A DNA stretch of 64,000 nt. Origin: Achromobacter animicus (GTDB taxonomy: Bacteria > Pseudomonadota > Gammaproteobacteria > Burkholderiales > Burkholderiaceae_B). Within the stretch, counting starts at the first letter, position 1. Every line of letters begins with the position of its first letter. The notes beneath the pieces were generated by a model. That model worked only from the letters and a program-made list of their open reading frames with translations. It did no database searches and was not told the origin of the DNA. The stretch covers positions 309,613-373,612 of the forward strand of contig NZ_CADIJM010000005.1 in NCBI RefSeq assembly GCF_902859585.1, read 5' to 3'. A program made the translations under genes and the position numbers. Shown piece by piece: positions 8,981 to 18,810 of the stretch.

Positions 8981-9952
8981 ATGCTTTCCTTTATTGCGCA
9001 GCGGCTGTTTCAGTCGGTGCTCGTGATGTTGACGGTGGCGCTGATCGCGTTCTCCATGTTCCGCTACGTGGGCGATCCGGTCGCCAGCATGGTGGGTCAG
9101 GACACGACGCCCGAACAGCGCGCCCAGTTGCGCGAACAGCTCGGCCTGGATGATCCCTTCGTCGTGCAGTACGCGCATTTCGTCATCAATGCAGTGCAGG
9201 GCGACTTCGGCATGTCGTACCGGCACCGCCGCCCGGTCAGCGACCTGCTTGAAGAGCGCATGCCGGCCACACTGGAACTGTCGTTCGTGTCCGCCGTCAT
9301 GGCGCTGGCGCTCGGCATTCCCATGGGCATCTACACCGCGCTCAAGCGCCACGGCGTGCTGTCCAAGGCGTTCATGGCGATTTCGCTGGCAGGCATCTCG
9401 CTGCCCACGTTCCTGATCGGCATCCTGCTCATTCTGTTCTTCGGCGTGCAGCTGCGATGGCTGCCCAGCTTTGGGCGCGGCGATGTCGTCAGCCTGGGAT
9501 GGTGGACCACGGGCTTCCTCACCAAATCCGGATGGCTGGCGCTCATCATGCCCGCCATCACGCTGGCGCTCTTTCAGATGACCCTCATCATGCGCCTGGT
9601 TCGTGCCGAGATGCTGGAAGTGCTGCGCGCCGACTTCATCAAATTTGCTCGGGCACGCGGGCTGCCTGAACGGCTTATCAATTTTCGCCATGCTTTGAAG
9701 AACACGATGGTGCCCGTCATCACCATCACCGGGCTACAGCTCGGTTCCATCATCGCGTTCGCCATCATCACCGAGACGGTGTTTCAGTGGCCGGGCATGG
9801 GTCTCCTGTTCATCCAAGCCATCAGCATGGTGGACATCCCGGTCATGGCCGCGTATCTGGTTTTGATCGCCTTCATGTTCGTGGTGATCAACCTGGTCGT
9901 TGACCTGCTGTACTTCGCCGTGGACCCGCGTCTGCGCGTGCAGAGCAAATAA
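8981..9952 (+). CDS. Peptide ABC transporter permease (DppB-like)
   Basis: This 323-residue inner-membrane permease begins MLSFIAQRLFQSVLVMLTVALIAFSMF, the typical DppB/OppB first helix. Next come the periplasmic stretch GLDDPFVVQYAHFV and the cytoplasmic coupling (EAA) loop RADFIKFARARGLPERLINFRHALKN near residues 210-240, which contacts the ATPase. The C-terminus ends VDLLYFAVDPRLRVQ, a conserved family ending. GAGGG lies about 9 bases upstream. It pairs with the next permease to form the translocation channel. Confidence 0.9.
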   Translation: MLSFIAQRLFQSVLVMLTVALIAFSMFRYVGDPVASMVGQDTTPEQRAQLREQLGLDDPFVVQYAHFVINAVQGDFGMSYRHRRPVSDLLEERMPATLELSFVSAVMALALGIPMGIYTALKRHGVLSKAFMAISLAGISLPTFLIGILLILFFGVQLRWLPSFGRGDVVSLGWWTTGFLTKSGWLALIMPAITLALFQMTLIMRLVRAEMLEVLRADFIKFARARGLPERLINFRHALKNTMVPVITITGLQLGSIIAFAIITETVFQWPGMGLLFIQAISMVDIPVMAAYLVLIAFMFVVINLVVDLLYFAVDPRLRVQSK

Positions 9953-9963
9953 AGGAATAACGC

Positions 9964-10890
9964 ATGATTGCTCGCATCGCTCCCTTCTTCACACGCGCCG
10001 CCGACAGCGACCTGTGGCACAGCTTCAAACGCTCGCCCGGCGCGATCATCGCTGCGGCCGTCACGCTGGTCATCGTGCTGGGCGCGTTGTTCGCGCCGCT
10101 CGTGGCGCCGCACAATCCATTCGATCTCGCGTCCTTGAGCATCATGGACGCCAACACGCCGCCGGCTTGGGAAGAAGGCGGCAGCCCCGACTTTCTGCTG
10201 GGCACGGACGACCAGGGCCGCGACATCCTATCGGCCGTCATGTACGGCTCGCGCGTGTCGCTGCTGGTCGGCTTTGCCTCGGTGCTGTTCTCGATGGTGC
10301 TTGGCGTGACACTTGGCCTCATCAGCGGCTACGCGGGCGGGCGCGTCGACAGCTTCATCATGCGCATCGCCGACGTGCAACTCTCGTTCCCGGCAATCCT
10401 GGTCGCGCTGCTGATCGACGGCGTCGCGCGCGGTTTGTTGCCGCGGGACATGCACGATCAGCTCGCGCTCTATGTGCTGATCTTCGCCATCGGCATTTCC
10501 GGCTGGGTGCAGTACGCGCGCACGGTGCGCGGCTCGACGCTGGTCGAACGCAACAAGGAATACGTGCAGGCGGCCAAGCTGATCGGCATCGGCCCTATCA
10601 CCATCCTGCGCCGCCACATCCTGCCCAACGTCATGGGGCCGGTGCTGGTCATCGCCACCATCCACCTGGCGATCGCCATCATCACCGAGGCCACGCTGTC
10701 GTTCCTGGGCGTGGGCGTGCCGCCCACCGCGCCGTCGCTCGGCACGTTGATCCGCATCGGCAACAGCTATCTGTTTTCGGGCATGTGGTGGATCTCGATC
10801 TTCCCCGGCATCGCGCTGGTGGCGCTGGTCCTGTCGGTCAACCTGCTGGGCGACTGGCTGCGCGACGCGCTCAACCCCAAGCTGCGCTGA
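9964..10890 (+). CDS. Peptide ABC transporter permease (DppC-like)
   Basis: This 308-residue permease has the DppC/OppC layout: a short cytoplasmic N-terminus with the FKRSPGAIIAAAV first helix, the periplasmic GTDDQGRDILSAVMYGSRVSLLVGF motif typical of the family, the EAA loop RNKEYVQAAKLIGIGPITILRRHILPN, and a C-terminal NLLGDWLRDALNPKLR. AGGA lies just upstream of the ATG, 11 bases after the first permease. It forms a heterodimer with that permease. Confidence 0.9.
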   Translation: MIARIAPFFTRAADSDLWHSFKRSPGAIIAAAVTLVIVLGALFAPLVAPHNPFDLASLSIMDANTPPAWEEGGSPDFLLGTDDQGRDILSAVMYGSRVSLLVGFASVLFSMVLGVTLGLISGYAGGRVDSFIMRIADVQLSFPAILVALLIDGVARGLLPRDMHDQLALYVLIFAIGISGWVQYARTVRGSTLVERNKEYVQAAKLIGIGPITILRRHILPNVMGPVLVIATIHLAIAIITEATLSFLGVGVPPTAPSLGTLIRIGNSYLFSGMWWISIFPGIALVALVLSVNLLGDWLRDALNPKLR

Positions 10891-10897
10891 GGACGTC

Positions 10898-12625
10898 ATG
10901 GCCCTGCTGAACATTGAAGACATCCGCATCGAGTTCCCAAGCCGCCGCGGCACGCTGGTGGCGGTGGACGGCGTTTCCCTGTCGCTGGAAAAAGGCGAGA
11001 TCCTGGGCGTGGTGGGCGAATCGGGCGCGGGCAAATCCACCATCGGCAACGCCGTCATCGGCCTCTTGGAAGCGCCCGGACGGCTGGCCGGGGGCTCGGT
11101 GCTACTCAACGGCGAACGCATCGACACGCTGACGCCTGCGCAGAAACGCAAAGTGCGCGGCCGCCGCATCGGCATGATCTTCCAGGATCCGCTGACGTCG
11201 CTGGACCCGCTACAGACGGTCGAGAGCCAGCTTGTCGAAACGATGCTGGTGCATCTGGACCTGACGCACGATGCGGCAAAAAAGCGCGCCGTGCAGCTGC
11301 TGGCGCAGGTCGGCATCGACCAGCCCGAACTGCGCGTGCAGCAATATCCTCATCAGTTCTCGGGCGGCATGCGCCAGCGTGTCGTGATCGCGCTGGCGCT
11401 GTGCTGCGAACCCGAAGTCATCATTGCCGACGAGCCCACCACCGCGCTGGACGTGTCGATCCAGGCGCAGATCCTGGACCTGCTTAGAAAGCTTTGCCGC
11501 GAAGAGCAGGTGGGCATGATCATCATCACGCACGACATGGGCGTGATTGCGGATGTGACCGACCGCGTGGCAGTGCTGTATCGCGGCAAGCTGGTCGAGC
11601 AGGGCCCCACGGCCAAGATTCTTGGCGACCCCGACCACGCCTACACGCGCAGCCTGATCTCGGCCGTGCCGCGCCCGGATATCAAGCTCAAGCGCTTTCC
11701 GCTGGTGACCTATATCGAATCCGTGCGCACGCCCGCGCAGCCGCTGGACCTGGCCACACACTGGCTGGGCCAGCGCCGCGACTTCGGTAAGCGCACGGAG
11801 GGCCCACTGGTCCAGGCGCGCGACCTGTCCATGCGGTTCGTGCTCAAGAGCGCGTTCTTCAAGCGCAACCAGCGCACGCTGGACGCGGTCAAGCGCGTAA
11901 ACCTGTCCATCGGCGAAGGCGAGGTCTTTGGCCTGGTCGGTGAATCGGGTTCGGGCAAATCGACCGTGGCGCGGCTGATCTCGGGGCTTTACACGCCCAG
12001 CGAAGGCTCCGTGACATTTGGCGGCACCGACCTCACGGCGCTCAAGGGCGAGAAGGAACTCAACCCGTTCCGGCGGCAGATCCAGATGATCTTCCAGGAT
12101 CCGTTCTCGTCGCTGAACCCGCGCATGCGCGTGCTGGACATCGTGGCCGAGCCCATCCGCTTCCACAAGCTTGCCGCCAGCGAAGCCGAGACGCGCCGCA
12201 TCGTGGCCGACCTGCTGGACGTGGTGGGCCTCGCAGACCGCGCCGCGGAGCGCTTTCCGCACGAGTTCTCCGGCGGTCAGCGGCAGCGCATCTGCATCGC
12301 ACGGGCGCTGGCCACGCGGCCGCGTTTTCTGATCTGCGACGAGCCCACGTCGGCGCTGGACGTCTCCATCCAGGCACAGATCCTGAACCTGCTGAAAGAC
12401 CTGCAGGAAGAGCTTGGCCTGACCATGCTGTTCATCAGCCACGACCTGCCGGTGATCCGGCAGATGTGCGATCGCGTCGGCGTGATGCGCCACGGCGAAC
12501 TGCTGGAAGTCGCTGAGACCGAAACCCTGTTCGAACACCCGCAGCATCCCTACAGCCAACATCTGCTCGGCCTGATGCCCCGCTTGCAATCCATGTCCCG
12601 CGAAGGGCTGGACGTGGTGGGCTGA
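10898..12625 (+). CDS. Peptide ABC transporter ATPase, fused double-domain (DppD-DppF type)
   Basis: This 575-residue protein carries two complete ABC domains in one chain. The first has Walker [10 protein letters not shown] (40-48), signature FSGGMRQR (about 154-161) and Walker B VIIADEPT. The second has Walker [10 protein letters not shown] (about 348-356), signature FSGGQRQR (about 456-463) and FLICDEPT. Each is followed by the oligopeptide-transporter C-terminal extension ([13 protein letters not shown] at the end). Both sites look intact, so the protein alone can supply the ATPase dimer that powers the two permeases. The start is 7 bases after the permease stop. Confidence 0.9.
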   Translation: MALLNIEDIRIEFPSRRGTLVAVDGVSLSLEKGEILGVVGESGAGKSTIGNAVIGLLEAPGRLAGGSVLLNGERIDTLTPAQKRKVRGRRIGMIFQDPLTSLDPLQTVESQLVETMLVHLDLTHDAAKKRAVQLLAQVGIDQPELRVQQYPHQFSGGMRQRVVIALALCCEPEVIIADEPTTALDVSIQAQILDLLRKLCREEQVGMIIITHDMGVIADVTDRVAVLYRGKLVEQGPTAKILGDPDHAYTRSLISAVPRPDIKLKRFPLVTYIESVRTPAQPLDLATHWLGQRRDFGKRTEGPLVQARDLSMRFVLKSAFFKRNQRTLDAVKRVNLSIGEGEVFGLVGESGSGKSTVARLISGLYTPSEGSVTFGGTDLTALKGEKELNPFRRQIQMIFQDPFSSLNPRMRVLDIVAEPIRFHKLAASEAETRRIVADLLDVVGLADRAAERFPHEFSGGQRQRICIARALATRPRFLICDEPTSALDVSIQAQILNLLKDLQEELGLTMLFISHDLPVIRQMCDRVGVMRHGELLEVAETETLFEHPQHPYSQHLLGLMPRLQSMSREGLDVVG

Positions 12626-12652
12626 GACCGCGCGCCAACGGAGTCCACTGAC

Positions 12653-13861
12653 ATGAGCGAGTCACGGCAAACCCTCTTCATCGGCGGCAAGGTATTCGAT
12701 GGCGAGGGGCGAACGTTGCCCAACCACGGCGTGCTGGTCGAGGGCGCGCGCGTGGCCCGCGTGGCGCCTGCGGGCGAATTCTCGGGCTACGCGGGCGCAA
12801 GGGTCGACACCACCGGCATGACGCTCATGCCCAGCCTGGCGGATTGCCACGTGCATCTGGTCTACACGGGCGGCGCAGATCCCAATGCGCAATTGAGCAA
12901 GCAGGGCCCGGCGCAGATCACGCTGACCGCGCTGGAAAACGCACAGGCCAGCCTGCGCGGCGGCGTCACGGCGCTGCGCGACTGCGGCGGCAAGGACTAT
13001 CTGGAATTCGGCGTGCGCGATGCCATCGCGCGCGGCGTGTTTCCCGGCCCCACCATCAAGGCCTCGGGCCGCATCATCTGCATGACGGGCGGCCACGGCA
13101 ACCGAATCGGCCGCGTGGCCGACGGTTGCGAGGAAGTGGTCAAGGCTGTGCGCGAACAGGTCCACGCCGGCTGCGACCTGGTCAAGATCATGGCCACGGG
13201 CGGCGTCATGACCCCGGGCGTCAGTCCCATGGATGCGCACTACAGCTTTGACGAAATGAAGGCGGGCGTGCACGAGGCCAAGCGCTTTCGAAAAAGCACC
13301 GCCAGCCACGCGCAAGGCACGCAAGGCATCCTGAACGCGGTGCGCGCGGGCATCGATTCGATCGAGCACGGCATCTTCATGGACGACGACTGTCTGCGCG
13401 AGATGCTGGAGGCCGAGACGTATCTGGTGCCGACCATCGCCGCCGTGCGCAACATCATCGCCAACGCCGACAACGGCATACCCGCCTACGCGGTGGAAAA
13501 GGCCCGCGCGGTGGAGCAGCGCCATCGCGAGTCGTTCCAGATGTACTACAAGGCCGGCGGCCGTATCGCGCTGGGCACTGACGCGGGCACGCCGTTCAAC
13601 CTGCACGGCGAGAACGCCATGGAACTGGCGTACATGGTGGAGTTCGGCATGACGCCGGTGGACGCGCTGATCGCCGGCACGTCACGCGGCCATGACCTGA
13701 TGGGCATGACCGATCACGGCGTGATTGCAGAGGGCAAGGTGGCCGACCTGCTGCTGGTGCAGGGTGACCCGGCTGAAGACATCATGAAGGCCGCCGACAA
13801 GCGCTTTCACGTCGCCGTGCTGCGCAACGGCGAACTTGCGGCGGGGGCCTTGCCGTTCTGA
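12653..13861 (+). CDS. Metal-dependent amidohydrolase, probable dipeptidase-like
   Basis: This 402-residue amidohydrolase-superfamily enzyme has an N-terminal beta segment (FIGGKVFDGEGRTLPNHGVLV) and a TIM barrel. Metal-ligand candidates are H66 and H68 (ADCHVHL), the lysine in DLVKIMATGG (about 177) that may be carboxylated, the histidines in TASHAQG and SIEHGIF, and the aspartate in LGTDAGTPF. This pattern resembles the Xaa-Pro / Xaa-Arg carboxypeptidase branch. GGAG lies 9 bases upstream. As the last gene of a peptide-import operon it plausibly cleaves the imported peptide or N-acyl amino acid. The substrate is not proven. Confidence 0.75.
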   Translation: MSESRQTLFIGGKVFDGEGRTLPNHGVLVEGARVARVAPAGEFSGYAGARVDTTGMTLMPSLADCHVHLVYTGGADPNAQLSKQGPAQITLTALENAQASLRGGVTALRDCGGKDYLEFGVRDAIARGVFPGPTIKASGRIICMTGGHGNRIGRVADGCEEVVKAVREQVHAGCDLVKIMATGGVMTPGVSPMDAHYSFDEMKAGVHEAKRFRKSTASHAQGTQGILNAVRAGIDSIEHGIFMDDDCLREMLEAETYLVPTIAAVRNIIANADNGIPAYAVEKARAVEQRHRESFQMYYKAGGRIALGTDAGTPFNLHGENAMELAYMVEFGMTPVDALIAGTSRGHDLMGMTDHGVIAEGKVADLLLVQGDPAEDIMKAADKRFHVAVLRNGELAAGALPF

Positions 13862-13864
13862 ACC

Positions 13865-15316
13865 TCAGGGCGCCGGCGCGGCGCCCGGCGAATTGCGCAT
13901 GAACATCTGGCCCAGGAACATCTCGATGGGGATGCGCTTGCCGTTGATGTCGACTTGACCATCGCGGTAGTCCGCCTCGAACTGGATCACGCCGTCCTCG
14001 ATACGGGCCCAGGTCGTTGCGGCGACCAGGCCGCGCAGCCCTGCGGCTTCCCGCTCGGCCGCCGACCGGGCCGCCTCGCGCGTGGCGCCCTTCAGTTCCG
14101 CCCGCGCCGCAATCACGTCGGCCAGGTTCTCCGGCGACAGCTTCAGTCGCACGCTCAGGTTCCGCACGACCTCCTTGGCGACGGCGATAGGGTCGCTTTT
14201 CCAGAATGACGGCGAGTCCAGGCCGATATCCAGGCTGAGCGACGACGTGCCACGCGCCGTATCGACCTGCAGCGTCGACAGCGTGAAGCTGGGACGGGCC
14301 AGAAGAAACTTCAACATTTGCGACGCGGCAAGCATCCCGTCGCCCGAAAGCGGATCGGCCTTTTTCGCGTTCAACGGCGTGCTTGTGGTGGCGTCCTGAA
14401 ACGCCTTGAGCGCCGCCACGTCCATGTCCTTGCCGCTCGCCGCCATCCGCAGCTTGGCCACATGCAAGTGGCGCACGCTGATGCTGCCGACATCGAGCGT
14501 CATTTTGCCGGCCATGCGCTCACGTGTCCCTTCCGAACCCAGCGTCAGCACAATGTCCTTCAGGCCCAGCGGCAGCTTGTCCATATCGGACGCCCATTGC
14601 TTGACCGTCAGCGTCGAACTGCTCGTGGAGGACGCCGCGGTACCGGACAATTCGTGCGACACCGCCAGATCATCCAGGGTCAGCGTGTTGGGATTGCCCC
14701 TGATCACTTCGGTCAGCGAGGCCTTGTTGACGGCGAGTGACACCGTGTCGTGCGTGCCGTCGCCGGCATGTTTGACCTGCATCTGCAAGCCCGAGAAGTC
14801 GAACGTGATCGGAGCGTCGGCATACTTCACCGGCGCCAGCGCCAGATCGCCGGAAAAGTCGCGGTCATACGCGATCAGGAAGTTTGCCGTCACCGGCCCC
14901 GATCCGCCCGCCGCCGCGAACCAGGCGGCTGCGTCGGGCGTCTCCGTCATATGCAGCCGGCCCGCCGCCATCACGGGCGCGATGTCGCCTGACAAAAGCC
15001 GAGAGGCGGGAAACGGACCGTGCTCGATCTTGCTCGTGAACGCGAATGTCTTTTCGGCCGGCTTGCGTCCGGACTGCACGTTGACCTTCACCCCGAACCG
15101 CGCATCGGAAGAAAACACGCCGCGTTCGAACGATTGCAGTTCGAGCGTCACGGGCACACCCAGCTTTGCGCTCAGGCGCTGCGCCTCTGCATTCAACGCC
15201 TGCACATCCTGCGCCAGCCGGGCTTCGATCTGCTTGCCGGTGTACCACGCGGTGCCGACCCACGCCGCGGCCACCACCGCCACCACCACGCCACCCGCCA
15301 CGATCCGCTTGTTCAT
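13865..15316 (-). CDS. DUF945 (YdgA-like) family protein, copy 1
   Basis: This 483-residue protein begins MNKRIVAGGVVVAVVAAAWVGTAWYTGKQIE, an uncleaved signal-anchor with the WYTG motif seen at this point in DUF945 proteins. A long, mostly beta periplasmic body follows. The ATG at 15316 has AGAGG 4 bases upstream. The next gene on this strand is a paralogue with the same anchor motif (GTAWYTG) and the same C-terminal layout (VNGKRIPIEMFLGQMFM here, FNGKKMPLQQFLMMAMG there), so the pair is a tandem duplication. The family's function is unknown. Confidence 0.8.
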   Translation of the reverse strand: MNKRIVAGGVVVAVVAAAWVGTAWYTGKQIEARLAQDVQALNAEAQRLSAKLGVPVTLELQSFERGVFSSDARFGVKVNVQSGRKPAEKTFAFTSKIEHGPFPASRLLSGDIAPVMAAGRLHMTETPDAAAWFAAAGGSGPVTANFLIAYDRDFSGDLALAPVKYADAPITFDFSGLQMQVKHAGDGTHDTVSLAVNKASLTEVIRGNPNTLTLDDLAVSHELSGTAASSTSSSTLTVKQWASDMDKLPLGLKDIVLTLGSEGTRERMAGKMTLDVGSISVRHLHVAKLRMAASGKDMDVAALKAFQDATTSTPLNAKKADPLSGDGMLAASQMLKFLLARPSFTLSTLQVDTARGTSSLSLDIGLDSPSFWKSDPIAVAKEVVRNLSVRLKLSPENLADVIAARAELKGATREAARSAAEREAAGLRGLVAATTWARIEDGVIQFEADYRDGQVDINGKRIPIEMFLGQMFMRNSPGAAPAP

Positions 15317-15370
15317 GATGCCTCTGTCCGTTTGAGATACGCCGAGATTGCCGCAAGGGGCGATCATAAA

Positions 15371-15400
15371 GAAAAACGGGCTGTCGCAAGGACAGCCCGT
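15371..15400 (-). terminator. Rho-independent terminator after DUF945 copy 2
   Basis: Read on the minus strand, the 10-bp stem ACGGGCTGTC / GACAGCCCGT with a 5-base loop is followed by TTTTTCTTT. It lies 50 bases after the stop of the upstream paralogue and 55 bases before the start of the downstream one, so the two copies are separately controlled or only partly co-transcribed. Confidence 0.85.
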
Positions 15401-15449
15401 CGCAGGCGACGCCGAGAAGATCGCGGCGTGCCAATCGTGTTGCGGCAGC

Positions 15450-16922
15450 TTAGCGCATGCCGCCCAGCACGCCACCCATCGCCATCATCAGGAACTGCTG
15501 CAGCGGCATCTTCTTGCCGTTGAAGTCGACCTGGCCGTCGGCGTAGTTCAGGTACGAGACGATGTTGTTGTTTTCGATCTTGCCCAGACCCATTGCCGTG
15601 GCCATGGTGCCGACCATTTCAACCTGGCCCTTGGCGGTCTGCGCGGCCTGCTCGGCCGCCACACCGCGCATTTGCGGTTCGATGGCCATCAGGTCCGCCA
15701 GGTTGCCCTTGGACAGCACGAGCTTGGCATCCAGCTTCTTCAGGGCCTTCACCGCCATGTCGGACGCGTCGCCTTCCAGCTCGGCCGGCTTGACCAGCGC
15801 CATGTCCAGGTTGAACGTCGACGTACCGTTAGCGGTGCGCACTTCCAGCGGCGCGACGGCCAGCGTGGGGTTGCCGGCCAGCAGTTGCTCGACGTTGGTC
15901 TGGATCAAGGCCTTTTCTTCGTCCGTGAATTGCGGCGTCTGCTCTTCGCCCTTGCTTTGCAGCATGCGGCGCGAGGCGGCCTCATAGATGTCGTTCAGCG
16001 ACTTCAGTGCCTTGGAGTCCATGTTCTGCGCGTCGATGACCACCTTCAGGCCGGCCATGTCCTTGGCCTGCACGTTGATCATGCCGAAGTCGACGGCCAT
16101 CTTGGCGCCCATGGCCGCACCGTTCTCGGTCATGTCCACGGCGATCGACGTGTCCTTGAGCTGGACGGGCGGCTTTTCGCGCGACGTGATCGTCCAGTCC
16201 TTGAGCGTCACCTTCTGGCTGCCCACGTACATTTCGTTGGCGGCCGGCTTCAGGTCGCTGGTCAGGGTGATGCCCTTGACCGCCATGGCGGTGATGTCGC
16301 TGGTGTCGGACGGGCCCGACAGCTCCAGGCTGTCGACGGCCACATCGAAGATGCCGCGCTTGGTGGAAGTGGCGTAATCGAAGTCGCCCTTCATGCCCGA
16401 GAACACGAGCTTGGTGGTGTCCTTGGCGACTTCGACCGGGGCCATGTTGAACGTGCCGGTGATGTCCTTGCCGTAGCTGACGCTGTAGTGGCCCGACAGC
16501 GGCACCGCGCCCTTGGCGGCGGCGAACCACTCCTTGACCGTCTCGCTTTCTTCCAGCGCGAAGTCGCTGGCCACCATGGCCGGCATGAACTTGCCCGACT
16601 TCAGGTTGGAGAACGGCAGGGGGCCGTGGCTCAGATGCTCGATGAAGACCACGTCGCGCTCTTGCGCGGGCTTGCCTTCGGCGGCGGGCGTGGTGAACTT
16701 GATGCGGTAGCGGGACGTCGAGGTGAAGACGCCGCGGTCGAACGAGACCAGCTCGGCGACGGCATTGATGCCCCATTTGTCGGCGACCTTCTTGAGCTCG
16801 ACGTTCGAGTCCTCGATGGCCTGCTTGACGAATGCTTCGGCCTTTTGGCCCGTGTACCAAGCCGTGCCGGTCCAGACCGCGCCCAGCGCGACGACGATGC
16901 CAACCAATGCCGATTTCTTCAT
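15450..16922 (-). CDS. DUF945 (YdgA-like) family protein, copy 2
   Basis: This 490-residue protein starts MKKSALVGIVVALGAVWTGTAWYTGQKAEAF: an N-terminal membrane anchor, then a periplasmic region that aligns by eye along its whole length with the neighbouring paralogue (VSFDRGVFTSTSRYRIKF here, QSFERGVFSSDARFGVKV there). It has a good ribosome site (AAGGGA) and its own promoter with a perfect TATAAT. No catalytic motif is recognised. Many lysine and glutamate residues give it a more acidic/charged character than copy 1. The function is unknown. Confidence 0.8.
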   Translation of the reverse strand: MKKSALVGIVVALGAVWTGTAWYTGQKAEAFVKQAIEDSNVELKKVADKWGINAVAELVSFDRGVFTSTSRYRIKFTTPAAEGKPAQERDVVFIEHLSHGPLPFSNLKSGKFMPAMVASDFALEESETVKEWFAAAKGAVPLSGHYSVSYGKDITGTFNMAPVEVAKDTTKLVFSGMKGDFDYATSTKRGIFDVAVDSLELSGPSDTSDITAMAVKGITLTSDLKPAANEMYVGSQKVTLKDWTITSREKPPVQLKDTSIAVDMTENGAAMGAKMAVDFGMINVQAKDMAGLKVVIDAQNMDSKALKSLNDIYEAASRRMLQSKGEEQTPQFTDEEKALIQTNVEQLLAGNPTLAVAPLEVRTANGTSTFNLDMALVKPAELEGDASDMAVKALKKLDAKLVLSKGNLADLMAIEPQMRGVAAEQAAQTAKGQVEMVGTMATAMGLGKIENNNIVSYLNYADGQVDFNGKKMPLQQFLMMAMGGVLGGMR

Positions 16923-17226
16923 TGCATCCCTTTTATTTTGAATAGATGAAAGCCGACGGATTATAGGGAGGGCCGACTAGGGAAAACACTTATTTTGTTC
17001 TAATTTAATTCAAAATATTGCTGAATGATTCTATAGAGGCCTTTTGAGCGCTTGCTGCGCCGCCACATCAGCTACAATCCGTTCCGTGCGCCAAGCCAAT
17101 CTGCGCACGTCCGCTCGGCCCTTCGCCGCCAAGCTTCGCCCTGATGGGCGCTTCCCCTTTTCTCCTTATTCGACCGCCTGGATTGGAGTCTCTCAAATAG
17201 AGCGACAGGCTGCCGCTGGAGCTGTT
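16923..17226. other. Divergent promoter region between DUF945 copy 2 and the helicase gene
   Basis: This 304-bp region is clearly AT-rich at 16925-17040 compared with the rest of the window. It holds the minus-strand promoter of DUF945 copy 2 and a weaker plus-strand candidate, TTGCTG (17052-17057), 15 bases, TACAAT (17073-17078). That would give the helicase mRNA a leader of about 140 bases with pyrimidine-rich stretches (CTTCCCCTTTTCTCC). No gene is supported in it. Confidence 0.45.
16960..16988 (-). promoter_or_regulatory. Promoter of DUF945 copy 2
   Basis: On the minus strand a perfect TATAAT (16965-16960) stands 17 bases after a weak TGTTTT -35 (16988-16983), with AT-rich sequence further upstream. 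It predicts a short leader of about 35 bases to the ATG at 16922. Confidence 0.5.
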
Positions 17227-18765
17227 TTGACTACCACTTCCCCTTTCGCCGACCTCGGGCTGGCTGATTCGCTGTTGCGCGCCATTGCCGACACCGGCTA
17301 CACCGCGCCCACGCCCATTCAAGCCCAGGCCATTCCCCAAGTGCTGAAAGGCGGCGACCTGCTTGCAGCCGCCCAGACCGGCACCGGCAAGACCGCCGGT
17401 TTCACGCTGCCGATCCTGCACCTGCTGTCGCAGAAAAAGCCCGAGGCCCGCAAGCCCGGCCGCCCGCGTTGCCTGATCCTGACCCCGACGCGTGAACTGA
17501 CCGCGCAGGTCGCCGAATCGGTGCAGACCTATGGCAAGTACACCTCGCTGTCGTCCATGGTGATGTTCGGCGGCGTCAACATTAACCCCCAGATCTCCGC
17601 GCTGCGCAAGCCGCTGGACATCCTGGTCGCCACCCCCGGCCGCCTGCTGGACCATTGCGGCCAGAAGACGGTCGACCTGTCGGGCGTCGAAATCCTGGTG
17701 CTGGACGAAGCCGACCGCATGCTGGACATGGGCTTCATCCGCGACATCCGCAAGATTCTCGCGCTGCTGCCCAAGCAACGTCAGAACCTGCTGTTCTCGG
17801 CCACGTTCTCCGACGAGATCCGCACCCTGGCGCGCGGCGTGCTGAACAATCCGGGCGAAGTCTCGGTCACCCCGCGCAACACCGCCACCGAGCTGGTCAC
17901 GCAGACGGTGCACATCGTCGAGCAACACCACAAGCGCGACCTGATCAGCCACATCATCCGTGAAAGCGGCTGGCACCAGGTGCTGGTCTTCACGCGCACC
18001 AAGCACGGCGCCAACCGCCTGGCCGAAAAGCTGGTGAAGGACGGCCTGACCGCCGCCGCCATCCACGGCAACAAGAGCCAATCGGCCCGCACGCGCGCGC
18101 TGGCCGGCTTCAAGGACAGCAGCGTGACCGTGCTGGTCGCCACCGACATCGCCGCCCGAGGCCTGGACATCGACCAGTTGCCGCAGGTCGTGAACTTCGA
18201 GCTGCCCAACGTGCCGGAAGACTACGTGCATCGCATCGGCCGCACGGGCCGCGCGGGCGCCACGGGCGCCGCGGTCTCGCTGGTCGACAACAGCGAGATC
18301 AAGCTGCTCAAGGACATCGAGCGCCTCATCAAGAAGACGATCGAACGCAAGCCCGTGGAAGGCTGGACGCCGCCCGCCACCAGCGCAGCCGCCTTCGAAC
18401 GCCAGGAACGCGACGAAGACTCGCGCAGCATGCGCGGCGGTCCCCGTAATGGTGGCCGCGGCGGCAACGGCGGCTCGGGCCGCTCCTCGCGCCCCGCCCA
18501 AGGCCAGCCGCGCGCAGCGGCCGGTGGCCGTGCCCCCGCACCGGCCCGTGCCGGCGAAGGCCGGGGCAACGGCGGATCGCGCGATGGCAAGCCCGCCGAC
18601 CGTCCGGCTCACGCCGGCCGCAACGAGGGCCGTCCGCAACAGAATCGCCGTCCCGAAGGGTCGTCGCGTCCGGCCGGCAATGCTGGTTCGGGCCGCCCGG
18701 CCGAAGGACGCGCCGGCCAAGGCCGTCCGAGCGGCGCGCCGCGTGCCGCGTTGCTGAGCAAGTAA
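17227..18765 (+). CDS. rhlE: DEAD-box ATP-dependent RNA helicase, RhlE type
   Basis: This 512-residue DEAD-box helicase remodels RNA in ribosome assembly or decay. Motifs in order are FADLGL with [10 protein letters not shown] (Q motif), [10 protein letters not shown] (I), PTRELTAQV (Ia), [13 protein letters not shown] (II), SATF (III), [13 protein letters not shown] (V) and [10 protein letters not shown] (VI). The C-terminal ~110 residues are a basic, Gly/Arg/Pro-rich, disordered tail ([21 protein letters not shown] and similar), usual for RhlE. A TTG at 17227 was chosen: GGAG is 5 bases upstream and the protein then begins (M)[11 protein letters not shown] as in relatives. The frame stays open for ~60 codons upstream, but that part looks untranslated. 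Confidence 0.88.
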   Translation: MTTTSPFADLGLADSLLRAIADTGYTAPTPIQAQAIPQVLKGGDLLAAAQTGTGKTAGFTLPILHLLSQKKPEARKPGRPRCLILTPTRELTAQVAESVQTYGKYTSLSSMVMFGGVNINPQISALRKPLDILVATPGRLLDHCGQKTVDLSGVEILVLDEADRMLDMGFIRDIRKILALLPKQRQNLLFSATFSDEIRTLARGVLNNPGEVSVTPRNTATELVTQTVHIVEQHHKRDLISHIIRESGWHQVLVFTRTKHGANRLAEKLVKDGLTAAAIHGNKSQSARTRALAGFKDSSVTVLVATDIAARGLDIDQLPQVVNFELPNVPEDYVHRIGRTGRAGATGAAVSLVDNSEIKLLKDIERLIKKTIERKPVEGWTPPATSAAAFERQERDEDSRSMRGGPRNGGRGGNGGSGRSSRPAQGQPRAAAGGRAPAPARAGEGRGNGGSRDGKPADRPAHAGRNEGRPQQNRRPEGSSRPAGNAGSGRPAEGRAGQGRPSGAPRAALLSK

Positions 18766-18810
18766 TATCTCCCGCAACCCCGACACTGCGATCCACGGAC
18801 CCGCGCCATC

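Noticed and set aside
17068-18786. A 572-residue open frame antisense to the RhlE helicase
   Set aside because: Ala/Arg/Gly-rich antisense shadow covering a helicase with all motifs intact.
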